From: Bradyrhizobium liaoningense
Lineage (GTDB): Bacteria > Pseudomonadota > Alphaproteobacteria > Rhizobiales > Xanthobacteraceae
NCBI RefSeq assembly: GCF_018130955.1
Contig: NZ_JAFCJM010000009.1
Coordinates: forward strand, 124,001-188,000
Reading direction: 5' to 3'
DNA length: 64,000 nt
Position numbers and translations under genes: made by a program. The stretch's first letter is position 1, and each line of letters begins with the position of its first letter. The notes under the pieces are model-generated. The model saw only the letters and a program-made list of their open reading frames with translations. It ran no database searches and was not told where the DNA came from. Positions 27,414-36,392 of the stretch are shown here, piece after piece.

Positions 27414-28409
27414 ATGATTGAAATGCCGCCGCTCAAGTTCGTGCAGACGAACGGAATCCGCATGGGCTATTACGAGGCTGGCCCGACAACCGACAGGCCG
27501 CCGATGGTGCTCTGCCATGGCTGGCCCGAGCTTGCCTTCTCATGGCGTCACCAGATCAAGGCGCTGAGCGAGACCGGAATCCGCGTGATCGCGCCCGACC
27601 AGCGCGGCTATGGCGCGACCGATCGGCCCGAGGCGGTTGAGGACTATGACCTCGAACATCTCACCGGCGATCTCGTCGGACTCCTTGATCATCTGAACAT
27701 CGAAAAGGCGATCTTCGTCGGCCACGACTGGGGTGGCTTCGTCGTCTGGCAGATGCCGCTGCGGCATCCCGCACGCGTCGCCGGCGTCGTCGGTGTCAAC
27801 ACCCCGCATTGGGACCGCGCGCCGGCCGATCCGATCGCGCTGTTCCGCCAGCGCTTCGGCGATCACATGTACATTGTCCAGTTCCAGGATCCGGGGCGTG
27901 AGCCCGACCGGATTTTCGGCAGCCGCGTCGAGCAGACATTCGACGCGTTCATGCGCAAACCGGTCGCGCGCCCCGCGGGTACGCCGGAGGAAGAGCCGAT
28001 TGCCGGCATTGGCGCCTCGGCCCGGATCAACCTGGCGTTTCCGCAGATGATTGCGAACTACGACGCGAAGCATGATCCGCGCACGCCGATCCTGTCGGAG
28101 GACGAGAAGAAGGTGTTCGTCGATACCTTCACGAAGACCGGCTTCACCGGCGGCATCAACTGGTACCGCAACTTCACCCGCAACTGGATGCGCTCGGCGG
28201 GATTGGACCATCACGTCCACGTGCCTTCGCTGATGATCATGGCCGAGAACGACGCCGTGCTGCCGCCGTCAGCAGCCGACGGCATGGAGAAGCTCGTGCC
28301 GGACCTGGAGAAGTATCTGGTCAAGGACAGCGGCCATTGGACGCAGCAGGAAAAGCCGGAGGAGGTCAGCGCCAAGCTGATCGAATGGCGTAGAAGGCGG
28401 TTCGGCTAA
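27414..28409 (+). CDS. Epoxide hydrolase-type alpha/beta hydrolase
   Basis: 331 residues. HGWPE at 35-39 gives the oxyanion region and GHDWGG has D105 as the Asp nucleophile, which is the epoxide hydrolase or dehalogenase pattern rather than esterase Ser. A lid region with tyrosines (NWYRNF) and the catalytic His in DSGHWTQQEKP complete the set. It opens epoxides to diols. It lies 10 bases after the WS/DGAT stop and 25 bases before the P450 fusion, so it may detoxify or convert epoxy-fatty acids formed by that P450. The ribosome site is weak; ATG 27423 is an alternative start. Confidence 0.87.
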   Translation: MIEMPPLKFVQTNGIRMGYYEAGPTTDRPPMVLCHGWPELAFSWRHQIKALSETGIRVIAPDQRGYGATDRPEAVEDYDLEHLTGDLVGLLDHLNIEKAIFVGHDWGGFVVWQMPLRHPARVAGVVGVNTPHWDRAPADPIALFRQRFGDHMYIVQFQDPGREPDRIFGSRVEQTFDAFMRKPVARPAGTPEEEPIAGIGASARINLAFPQMIANYDAKHDPRTPILSEDEKKVFVDTFTKTGFTGGINWYRNFTRNWMRSAGLDHHVHVPSLMIMAENDAVLPPSAADGMEKLVPDLEKYLVKDSGHWTQQEKPEEVSAKLIEWRRRRFG

Positions 28410-28434
28410 CGCCGAGCAGGGGGACTACAGGTCA

Positions 28435-31400
28435 ATGTCATCCAAGAATCGTTTGAACCCGATTCCGCATCCGCCCACCAAGCCGGTGGTCGGCAACATG
28501 CTGTCGCTGGACTCGGCGGCGCCCGTGCAGCACCTGACACGGCTCGCCAAGGAGCTGGGGCCGATCTTCTGGCTCGACATGATGGGCGCGCCACTCGTCA
28601 TCGTCTCCGGCCACGATCTCGTCGACGAGCTCTCCGACGAGAAGCGGTTCGACAAGGCGGTGCGCGGCGCGCTGCGGCGCGTGCGTGCGGTCGGCGGCGA
28701 CGGCCTGTTCACCGCTGACACCAACGAGCCGAACTGGAGCAAGGCGCACAACATCCTGCTGCAGCCGTTTGGCAACCGCGCGATGCAGTCGTATCACCCG
28801 AGCATGGTCGACATCGCCGAGCAGCTCGTCAAGAAATGGGAGCGGCTCAATGCCGACGACGAGATCGACGTCGTCCACGACATGACCGCGCTCACGCTCG
28901 ACACCATCGGCTTGTGCGGCTTCGACTACCGATTCAACTCGTTCTACCGGCGTGACTACCATCCCTTCGTCGAGTCGCTGGTGCGCTCGCTCGAAACCAT
29001 CATGATGACCCGCGGCCTGCCGTTCGAGCAGCTTTGGATGCAGAAGCGGCGCAAGACCCTGGCCGAAGACGTCGCCTTCATGAACAAGATGGTCGACGAG
29101 ATCATCGCGGAGCGGCGCAAGAACGCGGAGGCGATCGACGACAAAAAGGACATGCTGGCCGCGATGATGACCGGCGTCGACCGCTCCACCGGCGAGCAGC
29201 TCGACGACATCAACATCCGCTACCAGATCAACACGTTCCTGATCGCGGGCCACGAGACCACCAGCGGCCTCTTGTCCTATACGCTTTATGCGCTGCTCAA
29301 GCACCCCGACATCCTGAAGAAGGCCTATGACGAGGTCGATCGCGTCTTCGGCCCCAATATCGACGCCAGGCCGACCTATCAGCAGGTGACGCAGCTCACC
29401 TACATCACGCAGATCCTGAAGGAAGCCCTGCGGCTGTGGCCGCCGGCGCCCGCCTATGGCATCTCGCCATTGAAGGACGAGACGATCGGCGCCGGCAAGT
29501 ACAAGCTCAGGAAGGGCACCTTCACCACGATCCTGGTGACCGCGCTGCATCGCGACCCCAGCGTCTGGGGTCCCAACCCCGACAATTTCGATCCCGAGAA
29601 TTTTAGCCGCGAGGCGGAAGCAAAACGTCCGGTCAATGCCTGGAAGCCGTTTGGCAACGGCCAGCGCGCCTGCATCGGCCGCGGGTTTGCCATGCACGAG
29701 GCCGCGCTCGCGCTCGGCATGATCCTCCAGCGCTTCAAGCTGGTCGACCATCAGCGCTACCAGATGCACCTGAAGGAAACGCTGACGATGAAGCCGGAAG
29801 GCTTCAAGATCAAGGTTCGCCCGCGGGCTAATCGCGAGCGCGGCGCCTATGCGGGACCGGCGGCGGCCACAGTGAGCACGGGCGGATCCGCGCCGCGCGC
29901 GACGACGCGGCCGGGCCACAACACGCCGCTGCTCGTGCTCTACGGCTCCAATCTCGGCACCGCCGAGGAAATGGCGGCGCGGGTCGCCGACCTCGCACAG
30001 GTCAACGGCTTTGCCAGCAAGCTCGCGCCGCTCGATAATCATGTCGGCAGGCTGCCGACGGAAGGCGGCGTGCTGATCTTCTGTGCCTCCTATAATGGCG
30101 CTCCGCCGGACAACGCCACGCAGTTCGTGAAGTCGCTGCATGGCGACCTGCCGAAGGATGCCTTTGCCAACGTGCGTTATGCCGTGTTCGGCTGCGGCAA
30201 CAGCGACTGGGCGGCGACCTATCAGTCCGTGCCGCGCTTTATCGACGAGCAGCTCGCCGCCCACGGCGCGCGCAGCGTCTACGCGCGTGGCGAGGGCGAC
30301 GCGCGCAGCGATCTCGACGGCCAGTTCGAGAAGTGGTTTGCCTCGGTCGCGCCGGCGGCGATGAAGGAGTTCGGGCTGGCCGCGAATTTCAGCCGCAGCG
30401 CCGACGACGAGCCGCTCTACAGGGTCGAGCCGGTGGCGCCGGGTGCGGTCAATGCGATCGCGGCACTCGGCGGCACCGCGGCGATGAAGCTCGTCGCCAA
30501 CAACGAGCTGCAGAACAAGGAAGGCCCCAATCCGTCGGAGCGCTCCACCCGTCACATCGAGGTGCAGTTGCCGCCCGGCGTGATCTATCGCGTCGGCGAC
30601 CATCTCAGCGTCGTGCCGCGCAACGATCCCGCGCTGGTCGATGCGGTCGCGCGCCGCTTCGGTTTCCTGCCCGCCGACCAGATCAGGCTCGGCGTCGCCG
30701 AAGGCCGCCGCGCGCAACTGCCGGTCGGCGAGACCGTCTCGGTTGGCCAGCTCCTCACTGATTTTGTCGAGCTCCAGCAGGTCGCGACGCGTAAGCAGAT
30801 CCAGATCATGTCGGAGCACACGCGCTGCCCGGTGACCAAGCCAAAACTGCTGGCGTTCGTCGGCGACGAGGCGGAGGCCGGCGAACGCTATCGCAGCGAG
30901 ATCCTTTCAAAGCGCAAATCGGTGCTCGACCTGCTCCTGGAACATCCTGCCTGCGAATTGCCGTTCCACGCCTATCTGGAAATGCTGTCGCTGCTCGCGC
31001 CGCGCTATTATTCGATTTCGTCCTCGCCCTCGGTGGACCCTGCGAGTTGCAGCGTCACCGTCGGCGTTGTCGAGGGACCGGCCGCCTCCGGTCGTGGCAC
31101 CTACAAGGGCATCTGCTCGAACTATCTCAGCGATCGCCGCGTCGGCGACACCATCTATGCCACGGTGCGCGAGACCAAGGCCGGCTTCCGCCTGCCTGAC
31201 GATTCAGCCGTGCCGATCATCATGGTCGGCCCGGGCACCGGGCTCGCGCCGTTCCGCGGCTTCCTGCAGGAGCGCGCTGCGCGGAAGGCGAAGGGGGCGA
31301 CGCTGGGGCCCGCGATGCTGTTCTTCGGCTGCCGCCATCCGGACCAGGACTTTCTCTACGCCGATGAGCTGAAGTCGCTGGCTGCCGGCGGCATCACCGA

Positions 31401-31671
31401 ACTCTTCACGGCCTTCTCTCGCGCCGACGGACCGAAGACCTATGTGCAGCACGTGCTTGCCGCGCAGAAGGACAAGGTCTGGCCCCTGATCGAACAGGGC
31501 GCGATCGTCTACGTCTGCGGCGACGGCGGCAAGATGGAGCCGGACGTGAAGGCCGCGCTCGTTGCGATCTATCGCGAGAAGACCGGTAGCGATGCCGCCG
31601 CCGGCGCACGCTGGATCGAGGATCTCGGTACCAAGAACCGCTACGTGCTCGACGTCTGGGCGGGCGGCTAG
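28435..31671 (+). CDS. CYP102-type self-sufficient cytochrome P450 - CPR reductase fusion
   Basis: 1078 residues. The heme domain (about 1-460) has the I-helix AGHETTSG at 271-278, EALR at 330-333 and the heme ligand C413 in FGNGQRACIG. A flexible Ala/Thr/Pro linker precedes the flavodoxin FMN domain (LLVLYGSNLGTAEEMA), the FAD domain (RYYSISSSP) and the NADPH site (GPGTGLAPFRGF). It uses NADPH directly to oxidise fatty acids or similar chains. By position and sequence it recalls CYP102A6 of B. diazoefficiens (from memory). The Arg47/Tyr51 pair of P450 BM3 appears replaced by A52/I56, while the Phe87 equivalent (F92) is kept. Confidence 0.95.
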   Translation: MSSKNRLNPIPHPPTKPVVGNMLSLDSAAPVQHLTRLAKELGPIFWLDMMGAPLVIVSGHDLVDELSDEKRFDKAVRGALRRVRAVGGDGLFTADTNEPNWSKAHNILLQPFGNRAMQSYHPSMVDIAEQLVKKWERLNADDEIDVVHDMTALTLDTIGLCGFDYRFNSFYRRDYHPFVESLVRSLETIMMTRGLPFEQLWMQKRRKTLAEDVAFMNKMVDEIIAERRKNAEAIDDKKDMLAAMMTGVDRSTGEQLDDINIRYQINTFLIAGHETTSGLLSYTLYALLKHPDILKKAYDEVDRVFGPNIDARPTYQQVTQLTYITQILKEALRLWPPAPAYGISPLKDETIGAGKYKLRKGTFTTILVTALHRDPSVWGPNPDNFDPENFSREAEAKRPVNAWKPFGNGQRACIGRGFAMHEAALALGMILQRFKLVDHQRYQMHLKETLTMKPEGFKIKVRPRANRERGAYAGPAAATVSTGGSAPRATTRPGHNTPLLVLYGSNLGTAEEMAARVADLAQVNGFASKLAPLDNHVGRLPTEGGVLIFCASYNGAPPDNATQFVKSLHGDLPKDAFANVRYAVFGCGNSDWAATYQSVPRFIDEQLAAHGARSVYARGEGDARSDLDGQFEKWFASVAPAAMKEFGLAANFSRSADDEPLYRVEPVAPGAVNAIAALGGTAAMKLVANNELQNKEGPNPSERSTRHIEVQLPPGVIYRVGDHLSVVPRNDPALVDAVARRFGFLPADQIRLGVAEGRRAQLPVGETVSVGQLLTDFVELQQVATRKQIQIMSEHTRCPVTKPKLLAFVGDEAEAGERYRSEILSKRKSVLDLLLEHPACELPFHAYLEMLSLLAPRYYSISSSPSVDPASCSVTVGVVEGPAASGRGTYKGICSNYLSDRRVGDTIYATVRETKAGFRLPDDSAVPIIMVGPGTGLAPFRGFLQERAARKAKGATLGPAMLFFGCRHPDQDFLYADELKSLAAGGITELFTAFSRADGPKTYVQHVLAAQKDKVWPLIEQGAIVYVCGDGGKMEPDVKAALVAIYREKTGSDAAAGARWIEDLGTKNRYVLDVWAGG

Positions 31672-31687
31672 CCGCGGATTGCGGGAT

Positions 31688-31827
31688 CGTAGGGTGGGTT
31701 AGCTGTGCGGCTGCGCGAAGCGCGGGCCGCGCGGCGTAACCCACCTCTTTGGTCTCCGCGGTGACAGAAGTGGTGGGTCACGCTTGGCGGATTGCGCCTT
31801 GCGCAACCGCTACGCTAACCCACCCTA
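31688..31827. repeat. Long palindromic intergenic repeat (type A)
   Basis: Perfect 16-bp terminal inverted repeats (31688-31703 CGTAGGGTGGGTTAGC and 31812-31827, its complement) bound a 140-base element. Inside, a second nested pair, GCGTAACCCACC and GGTGGGTCACGC, differs by one base. The arrangement is that of a REP/MITE-like element and matches a repeat type I recall as common in Bradyrhizobium intergenic DNA. It fills nearly all of the gap between the P450 gene and the next gene and contains no protein. Confidence 0.75.
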
Positions 31828-31855
31828 CGCATTTCGATCGTGCTAAACGTCTCCC

Positions 31856-32530
31856 ATGATTCCCTGGGTCAAACTCGATACCGCGCGCATTCCCGGCACC
31901 AAGGACGAGCTCCGTCTGATGCGTCGCGGCAAGGAGTTCTCGATCAAGCTCGGGACCAACGAGCTGATGAACAGCCGGCTGTCGGGCTCGGAGGTGGCGC
32001 TCGCCACGCTGGCGGCCAAGAAGATCGAGAAGGTCACAAAGCCGCGCGTGCTGATCGGCGGGTTGGGCATGGGGTTCACGCTGCGCGCCGCGCTTGGCGC
32101 GCTGGGAAGCAAAGCGCAAATCGTGGTGGCCGAGCTGGTTCCGGAGGTTGTCGCCTGGGCGCGCGGGCCGATGGCGGAGATTTTTGGCGACAGCCTGGAC
32201 GACCCCCGTGTGGATATTCGCGAGGCGGATGTGGCAGGAGTCATCCAAAAGCATCCGCTGACCTTCGATGCCATCCTGCTCGACGTCGACAACGGCCCCG
32301 AAGGTCTGACCCGCAAGGCAAATGACGCGCTGTATGATGCCGCCGGGTTGAAGATTGCGCACGCCGCATTGCGGCGCGACGGGGTGCTTGCCGTCTGGTC
32401 GTCCGGACCGCATCCGAAATTCACGAACCGGCTTCAACAGGCCGGATTTGTCGTGAACGAAGTTGCCGTCCGCGCCACCGGCAGAGGCGGCGGCGCGCGG
32501 CACGTGATCTGGATCGCGAGGAAGAACTAG
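31856..32530 (+). CDS. Spermidine-synthase-like SAM-dependent methyltransferase-fold protein
   Basis: 224 residues, no signal peptide. Rossmann motif I is PRVLIGGLGMGFTLRAAL, followed by VVAELVPEVVAWARG (acidic residue for the SAM ribose) and FDAILLDVDNGPEG, the spermidine-synthase-like pattern. It is shorter than true SpeE (about 280) and lacks its N-terminal strand domain, so methyltransferase or another aminopropyl-type activity remains open. It begins 28 bases after the palindromic repeat, so its promoter either lies in the repeat or belongs to the P450 transcript. Confidence 0.75.
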   Translation: MIPWVKLDTARIPGTKDELRLMRRGKEFSIKLGTNELMNSRLSGSEVALATLAAKKIEKVTKPRVLIGGLGMGFTLRAALGALGSKAQIVVAELVPEVVAWARGPMAEIFGDSLDDPRVDIREADVAGVIQKHPLTFDAILLDVDNGPEGLTRKANDALYDAAGLKIAHAALRRDGVLAVWSSGPHPKFTNRLQQAGFVVNEVAVRATGRGGGARHVIWIARKN

Positions 32531-32550
32531 GGTGGTTGCCCACCCTGCCG

Positions 32551-33015
32551 TCAGAACATCGTGTTGTTGTTCGCGGGATTTTCGGGGATCGGTTGAACGA
32601 CGTCCCAGTGCTCGACGATCTTGCCGTTTTCGAGCTTGAAGATGTCGACGATCGCGTTGCCCCTGGTGCCGGGCTCGCGAACGGCGTGAACGTGAAGAAT
32701 GACGTAATCGCCGTCCACGAATGAGCGCTTGATCTCGCTGTGCGAGTTCGGAAACTTCTCGCGCAGGAAGCCGATGAATTTGCGGAAGCCGTCCGGACCA
32801 TCGGCGGCGTTTGGATTGTGCTGGACGTAACGGTCGCCGACATGGGCGAGGGCTGCATCCGCGTCCTTCTGATTGAGGCCCTTCTCGTAGAAGGCAAGCA
32901 CGGTCTTGCGATTGGCTTCTTCTTGCGCGCTGGCGGCAATCGCGGCGCCGTTGGCGACGGACAGCATGAGCATTGAAGCGGCGACCATTGCAGCGGACCG
33001 GACGATGAGATGCAT
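32551..33015 (-). CDS. Secreted NTF2-like / SnoaL-type protein
   Basis: 154 residues. A signal peptide (about 1-28, ending near AIAAS/AQE) is followed by an NTF2-like cone domain: NRKTVLAFYEKGLNQKDAD, then RYVQHNPNAADGPDGF, HAVREPG and the C-terminal KIVEHWDVVQPIPE, a SnoaL-like (predicted SnoaL aldol condensation-catalysing) pattern. GGAG lies before ATG. It is convergent with the SAM-fold gene, with 20 bases between stops. Function is not known; export to the periplasm is well supported. Confidence 0.82.
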   Translation of the reverse strand: MHLIVRSAAMVAASMLMLSVANGAAIAASAQEEANRKTVLAFYEKGLNQKDADAALAHVGDRYVQHNPNAADGPDGFRKFIGFLREKFPNSHSEIKRSFVDGDYVILHVHAVREPGTRGNAIVDIFKLENGKIVEHWDVVQPIPENPANNNTMF

Positions 33016-33143
33016 GTGAGCTCCGAGAGGCCGCAGCCTCTTTCTTGCGATTGAGGGAGGCCTGTATAGCTTTCGTGCCGGCTTACGTTAAGGGAGTAAC
33101 CGGCAGCTCACATGGTCACTGGGAGGAGACCGTGTGCGTCGCT

Positions 33144-34064
33144 CTACGCCGCCTTCGCCGCCGCTCGATGGGCGTGCTCGTCGATCGCGCCGATAATCTC
33201 GGGCCAGAACCGCGCCGGCAGCGCGTGGCCCATGCCGTCGATCATCAGGAGCTTTGCGTTCGGGATCGAGGCCGCCGTGTCCTTGCCGCCCTCGGGGCGC
33301 ACCAGCGGATCGACGGTGCCGTGAATCACCAGCGTCGGCGCAGTTACCTTGTGCAGCCGCTCCTTGCGGCTGCCGGAGGCGAGCACCGCGCGCAACTGGC
33401 GGCCGACGCCGGCCGGGTTGAGGCCGCGGGCAAAGGTGCGCTCGGCGCGGCCGGGATCGAGGGCTTCCTCCTCGGGAAAGCTTCCGGCGCGCAACACTTT
33501 CCACGTCTGGCCGAAGCGCGCGATGTATTCCTCCTTGCTGCGCGGCGGCGGTGCCATCAGCATCGCCGCGGCTTCCCTGGTCGGCGGCGGCACCCGCGGG
33601 TTGCCGGTGGTCGACATGATCGAGGTGAGCGAGCGGACGCGCAGCGGAAACGACAGCGTGACCTCCTGCGCGATCATGCCGCCCATGGAGGCGCCGACCA
33701 GATGCGCGGACTTGATGCCGAGCACGTCCAACAGCCCGACGGTATCCTTCGCCATGTCGAGGAGCTTGTAGGTCGCGGCCACCGGAATCCTCAGGAACCG
33801 GAGTTTTAGCAGCTCGAACGGCGTCAGCCGCTTGCCACCCGTCATGTGGCTCGACTTGCCGATGTCGCGATTGTCGAACCGGATCACGCGAAAGCCGCGT
33901 GCGGCAAGCTTTTCGCAGAACGCGTCGTCCCAGTGGATCATCTGGGCCCCTAAGCCCATGATCAGCAGCAGCGGCTCGGCATTCGCATCGCCAAAAATCT
34001 CGTAGCAGATGTCGATGCCGTTGGCGCGCGCGATCTGCGGCGGTTGATGGGCAGAGGCGTTCAC
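33144..34064 (-). CDS. Alpha/beta fold hydrolase
   Basis: 306 residues from a GTG start with AAGGAG 6 bases ahead. The fold shows IMGLGAQMIHW (oxyanion region), RVIRFDNRDIGKSS, the Ser nucleophile in LVGASMGGMIAQE, the acid region VIHGTVDPLVRPEGG and the catalytic His in MIDGMGHALP. This is the pattern of soluble esterases and of proteins annotated as aclacinomycin methylesterase-like. Substrate is unknown. It stands alone on the minus strand between the NTF2-like gene and the divergent PHA genes. Confidence 0.82.
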   Translation of the reverse strand: MNASAHQPPQIARANGIDICYEIFGDANAEPLLLIMGLGAQMIHWDDAFCEKLAARGFRVIRFDNRDIGKSSHMTGGKRLTPFELLKLRFLRIPVAATYKLLDMAKDTVGLLDVLGIKSAHLVGASMGGMIAQEVTLSFPLRVRSLTSIMSTTGNPRVPPPTREAAAMLMAPPPRSKEEYIARFGQTWKVLRAGSFPEEEALDPGRAERTFARGLNPAGVGRQLRAVLASGSRKERLHKVTAPTLVIHGTVDPLVRPEGGKDTAASIPNAKLLMIDGMGHALPARFWPEIIGAIDEHAHRAAAKAA

Positions 34065-34238
34065 GGACCGCTCCTTGAAACCGGTTGGACGACGTCAGTT
34101 CTATCGCATGGTTTGCCGTCGCAAAGAAGCCTTGCGCGCGACGCCGTGCCGCTTCTCCCCGGTTGACCGGCTCGTCACAACGGTGTGGTATGGCGAAAAA
34201 GAAGGGCAGCCAAATGCCCTCGTGAGTGGAGGACGCCG

Positions 34239-34619
34239 ATGACCGACAAGATCAACGACCCCGTTGCCATGTGGCAGAAGATGGTTGGCGAGATGGAGAA
34301 GGGGTTCAACTCCTTTGCCAATCAGGCCATGTCGTCGCCGGAATTCTCGCAGGCCATGAACCGGGCTGGCGGCGTTGCTGCAGGTGCTCAGAAGCAGTTC
34401 GGCGATCTCATGGAGAAATATCTTCTCTCGATGAATCTGCCGAGCCGGGAGCAGATGACCGGTATTGCCGAGCGGCTTCAGTCCATTGAAGGACAACTGG
34501 GCGAGATCAAATCGATGCTGAGCCAGATGTCGGCTGGTTCCGGCGCGCCGCAAAGCGGCACCATACCGCGGCCGCCGCGCACCAAACGCCCGCCGTCGGA
34601 CAGTGGAGAGCAAAGATGA
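34239..34619 (+). CDS. Small PhaE-like protein (class III PHA synthase partner)
   Basis: 126 residues from ATG 34239 with GTGGAGGAC ahead; the longer in-frame frame is rejected. It is mainly helical: DPVAMWQKMVGEMEKGFNSFA, then SPEFSQAMNRAGG, and a coiled segment IAERLQSIEGQLGEIKSML, ending in a Pro/Arg tail. A MWQKM-type start and a C-terminal coil upstream of phaC suggest a reduced PhaE, the partner subunit of class III synthases. True PhaE is about 350 residues, so this is much shorter. Its stop overlaps the phaC start by 4 bases, supporting a complex. Confidence 0.7.
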   Translation: MTDKINDPVAMWQKMVGEMEKGFNSFANQAMSSPEFSQAMNRAGGVAAGAQKQFGDLMEKYLLSMNLPSREQMTGIAERLQSIEGQLGEIKSMLSQMSAGSGAPQSGTIPRPPRTKRPPSDSGEQR

Positions 34620-35698
34620 ACGCGCCGACGGGACTTGATTTCGCATCGATCCCGGAACGCATCCAGTCCGAGGTGCAGCGCGCGATCCAGCGCAGCATCA
34701 AGGGCGTCGAATATTTCTCGACCTCCGGCCCGACGCTCGGATCGACGCCGAAGGACGTGCTGCATTCGCGCGGCACCATGAACCTCTATCACTACCGGCC
34801 GCAGTCAGACGAAATCTACCGCATTCCGGTGCTGATCGTGATGGCGACCACAAACCGCGGCTACATCCTCGATCTCGTGCCGGGCCAGAGCTTCATCGAG
34901 TTCCTGCTCAAGCGCGGCTACGACGTCTACATGCTGGACTGGACCGCGCCGCGCCCGGAAGAGAAGAGCCTGCGCATGGAGGACTATGTTCTCGACTTCA
35001 TCCCGGACTGCGTCCGCCGCGTGCAGCAGGATTCCGGCGAAAAGGACGTCTCGGTCATCGGCTATTGCTTCGGCGGCGTGCTCTCGCTGCTCTATGGCTC
35101 GATCTTCAACGACGGGCCGATGAAGAATCTGATCTGCTTCACCACGCCGATCGATTTTCGCGAGATGAAGCTGTTCTCGAATTTTTCCGACCGTCGTTAT
35201 TTCGACGTCGACCGCCTCGTCGACAGTGTCGGCAACGTGCCGCCGGAGATGATCCTGTCGTCCTTCGAGATGCTGCGCCCGGCCTCGCGCACCGTCAGCC
35301 AGATCCAGCTCTGGGAGAACATTTGGAACGACGAGTTCGTAAAGTCATACCGGATGTTCGACCGCTGGGCGACCGACACGCTGCCGCTCGCGGGTGAATA
35401 TTTCCGCGCCATCACCAAGGACCTGATGTGGGACAACAAGCTGTTCAACGACAACATGTCGGTGGGCGGGCGCGCGGCAAAGCTCGCGAACATCAAGGTG
35501 CCGATCCTGCACGCGGTCGCCGAGCACGATCACATCGTGCCCTATGATGCCGCAAAGCATCTGATCACCAAGATCGGCTCGACGGACAAGGAGGAGGTGA
35601 TGCTGAAGGGCGGTCACGTCTCCCTCGTCGCCGGCGCCAATGCAATCAAGCGGCTATGGCCGAAACTGGACTCCTGGTTGGGAAAGAGATCGATATGA
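34616..35698 (+). CDS. phaC: Poly(3-hydroxyalkanoate) synthase, class III PhaC type
   Basis: 360 residues, matching class III PhaC (about 355) rather than class I (about 590). The lipase-like box GYCFGG gives the nucleophile C151, with D305 (AEHDHIVP) and H334 (GGHVSLVAG) completing the triad, all close to the A. vinosum positions C149/D302/H331. It polymerises 3-hydroxyacyl-CoA into PHA at the granule surface. The ATG overlaps the PhaE-like stop and its own stop overlaps the GNAT gene by 4 bases. A phasin gene follows, so this is a small PHA granule cluster. Confidence 0.92.
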   Translation: MNAPTGLDFASIPERIQSEVQRAIQRSIKGVEYFSTSGPTLGSTPKDVLHSRGTMNLYHYRPQSDEIYRIPVLIVMATTNRGYILDLVPGQSFIEFLLKRGYDVYMLDWTAPRPEEKSLRMEDYVLDFIPDCVRRVQQDSGEKDVSVIGYCFGGVLSLLYGSIFNDGPMKNLICFTTPIDFREMKLFSNFSDRRYFDVDRLVDSVGNVPPEMILSSFEMLRPASRTVSQIQLWENIWNDEFVKSYRMFDRWATDTLPLAGEYFRAITKDLMWDNKLFNDNMSVGGRAAKLANIKVPILHAVAEHDHIVPYDAAKHLITKIGSTDKEEVMLKGGHVSLVAGANAIKRLWPKLDSWLGKRSI

Positions 35699-36288
35699 GC
35701 GAAGTGCGTTCCTACCCGCGTCACGTCAAGACCGACGCCGGTGATATCGAGATCCGCGTGATGTCGCCCGCGGACGAGCCTGCGGTGCTGGCCTTCGGCC
35801 AGGCGCTGCCGACCCATGATCTCCTGTTCCTGCCGCGCAACATCAGCCAGCCAAAGGTGCTGTCGGCCTGGGTCAAGGAGATCGAGCGCGGGGCGATCAC
35901 GAGCCTGCTCGCGGTGAAAGACGGCAAGGTCGTGGGCTGCGGCACGTTGGTGCGCGATCCGCATTCCTGGTCGCCGCATGTTGGCGAGATCCGGATGGTG
36001 GTTTCCGTGGACGTGCGCGGGAAGGGGGTCGGGCGGGCGCTGTCGCAGGAGACGTTTGCCCTGGCCCTGGGCGCCGGTCTCGAAAAGCTCTCGGTGCAGA
36101 TGACGGTCGATCAGCAGGCGGCGATCGCGCTGTTCGAGAGCCTCGGCTTCAAGGCCGAGGCGCTGCTCAGGGACCATGTCCGGGACGTCGACGGCAAAAC
36201 CCACGACATCGTCGTGCTCGGGCACAACATTGCGCAGGTCCAGGCCCAGATGGAGGCCTATGGGCTGCCAGGCGCCGTCCAGCACTAA
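35695..36288 (+). CDS. GNAT family N-acetyltransferase
   Basis: 197 residues from ATG 35695, which overlaps the phaC stop (ATGA). The acetyl-CoA loop is VRGKGVGRAL, preceded by the strand EIRMVVSVD and followed by LFESLGFKAEALLRDHV. This is a complete single GNAT domain plus a short C-terminal tail. Coupling to phaC suggests a role in acetyl-CoA or granule-protein modification, but the acceptor is unknown. The stop lies inside a 22-base imperfect tandem duplication. Confidence 0.85.
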   Translation: MSEVRSYPRHVKTDAGDIEIRVMSPADEPAVLAFGQALPTHDLLFLPRNISQPKVLSAWVKEIERGAITSLLAVKDGKVVGCGTLVRDPHSWSPHVGEIRMVVSVDVRGKGVGRALSQETFALALGAGLEKLSVQMTVDQQAAIALFESLGFKAEALLRDHVRDVDGKTHDIVVLGHNIAQVQAQMEAYGLPGAVQH

Positions 36289-36312
36289 ATCAGGCGCCGT
36301 CCAGCGCTGAAA
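36269..36312 (+). repeat. 22-base tandem duplication across the GNAT stop codon
   Basis: CAGGCGCCGTCCAGC occurs at 36269-36283 and again at 36291-36305 (15 of 15 identical). The following seven bases diverge (ACTAAAT versus GCTGAAA). The first copy encodes the last residues and stop of the GNAT protein; the second lies just after it. Confidence 0.75.
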
Positions 36313-36392
36313 GTCCCCGGCTCGCGGGTTGAGCATCCCCGGGTTCCCCCAACTGGCCACGGAGGCGGCAGGTTGCCACTCGTTAAGGCTGT

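Noticed and set aside
28438..30819. A 793-residue open frame antisense to the CYP102 fusion
   Set aside because: Same codon-bias effect; the sense frame carries all heme and flavin motifs.
31688..31827. CRISPR array or insertion sequence
   Set aside because: There is one inverted pair with nested symmetry, no regularly spaced direct repeats, no transposase frame and no target duplication visible.
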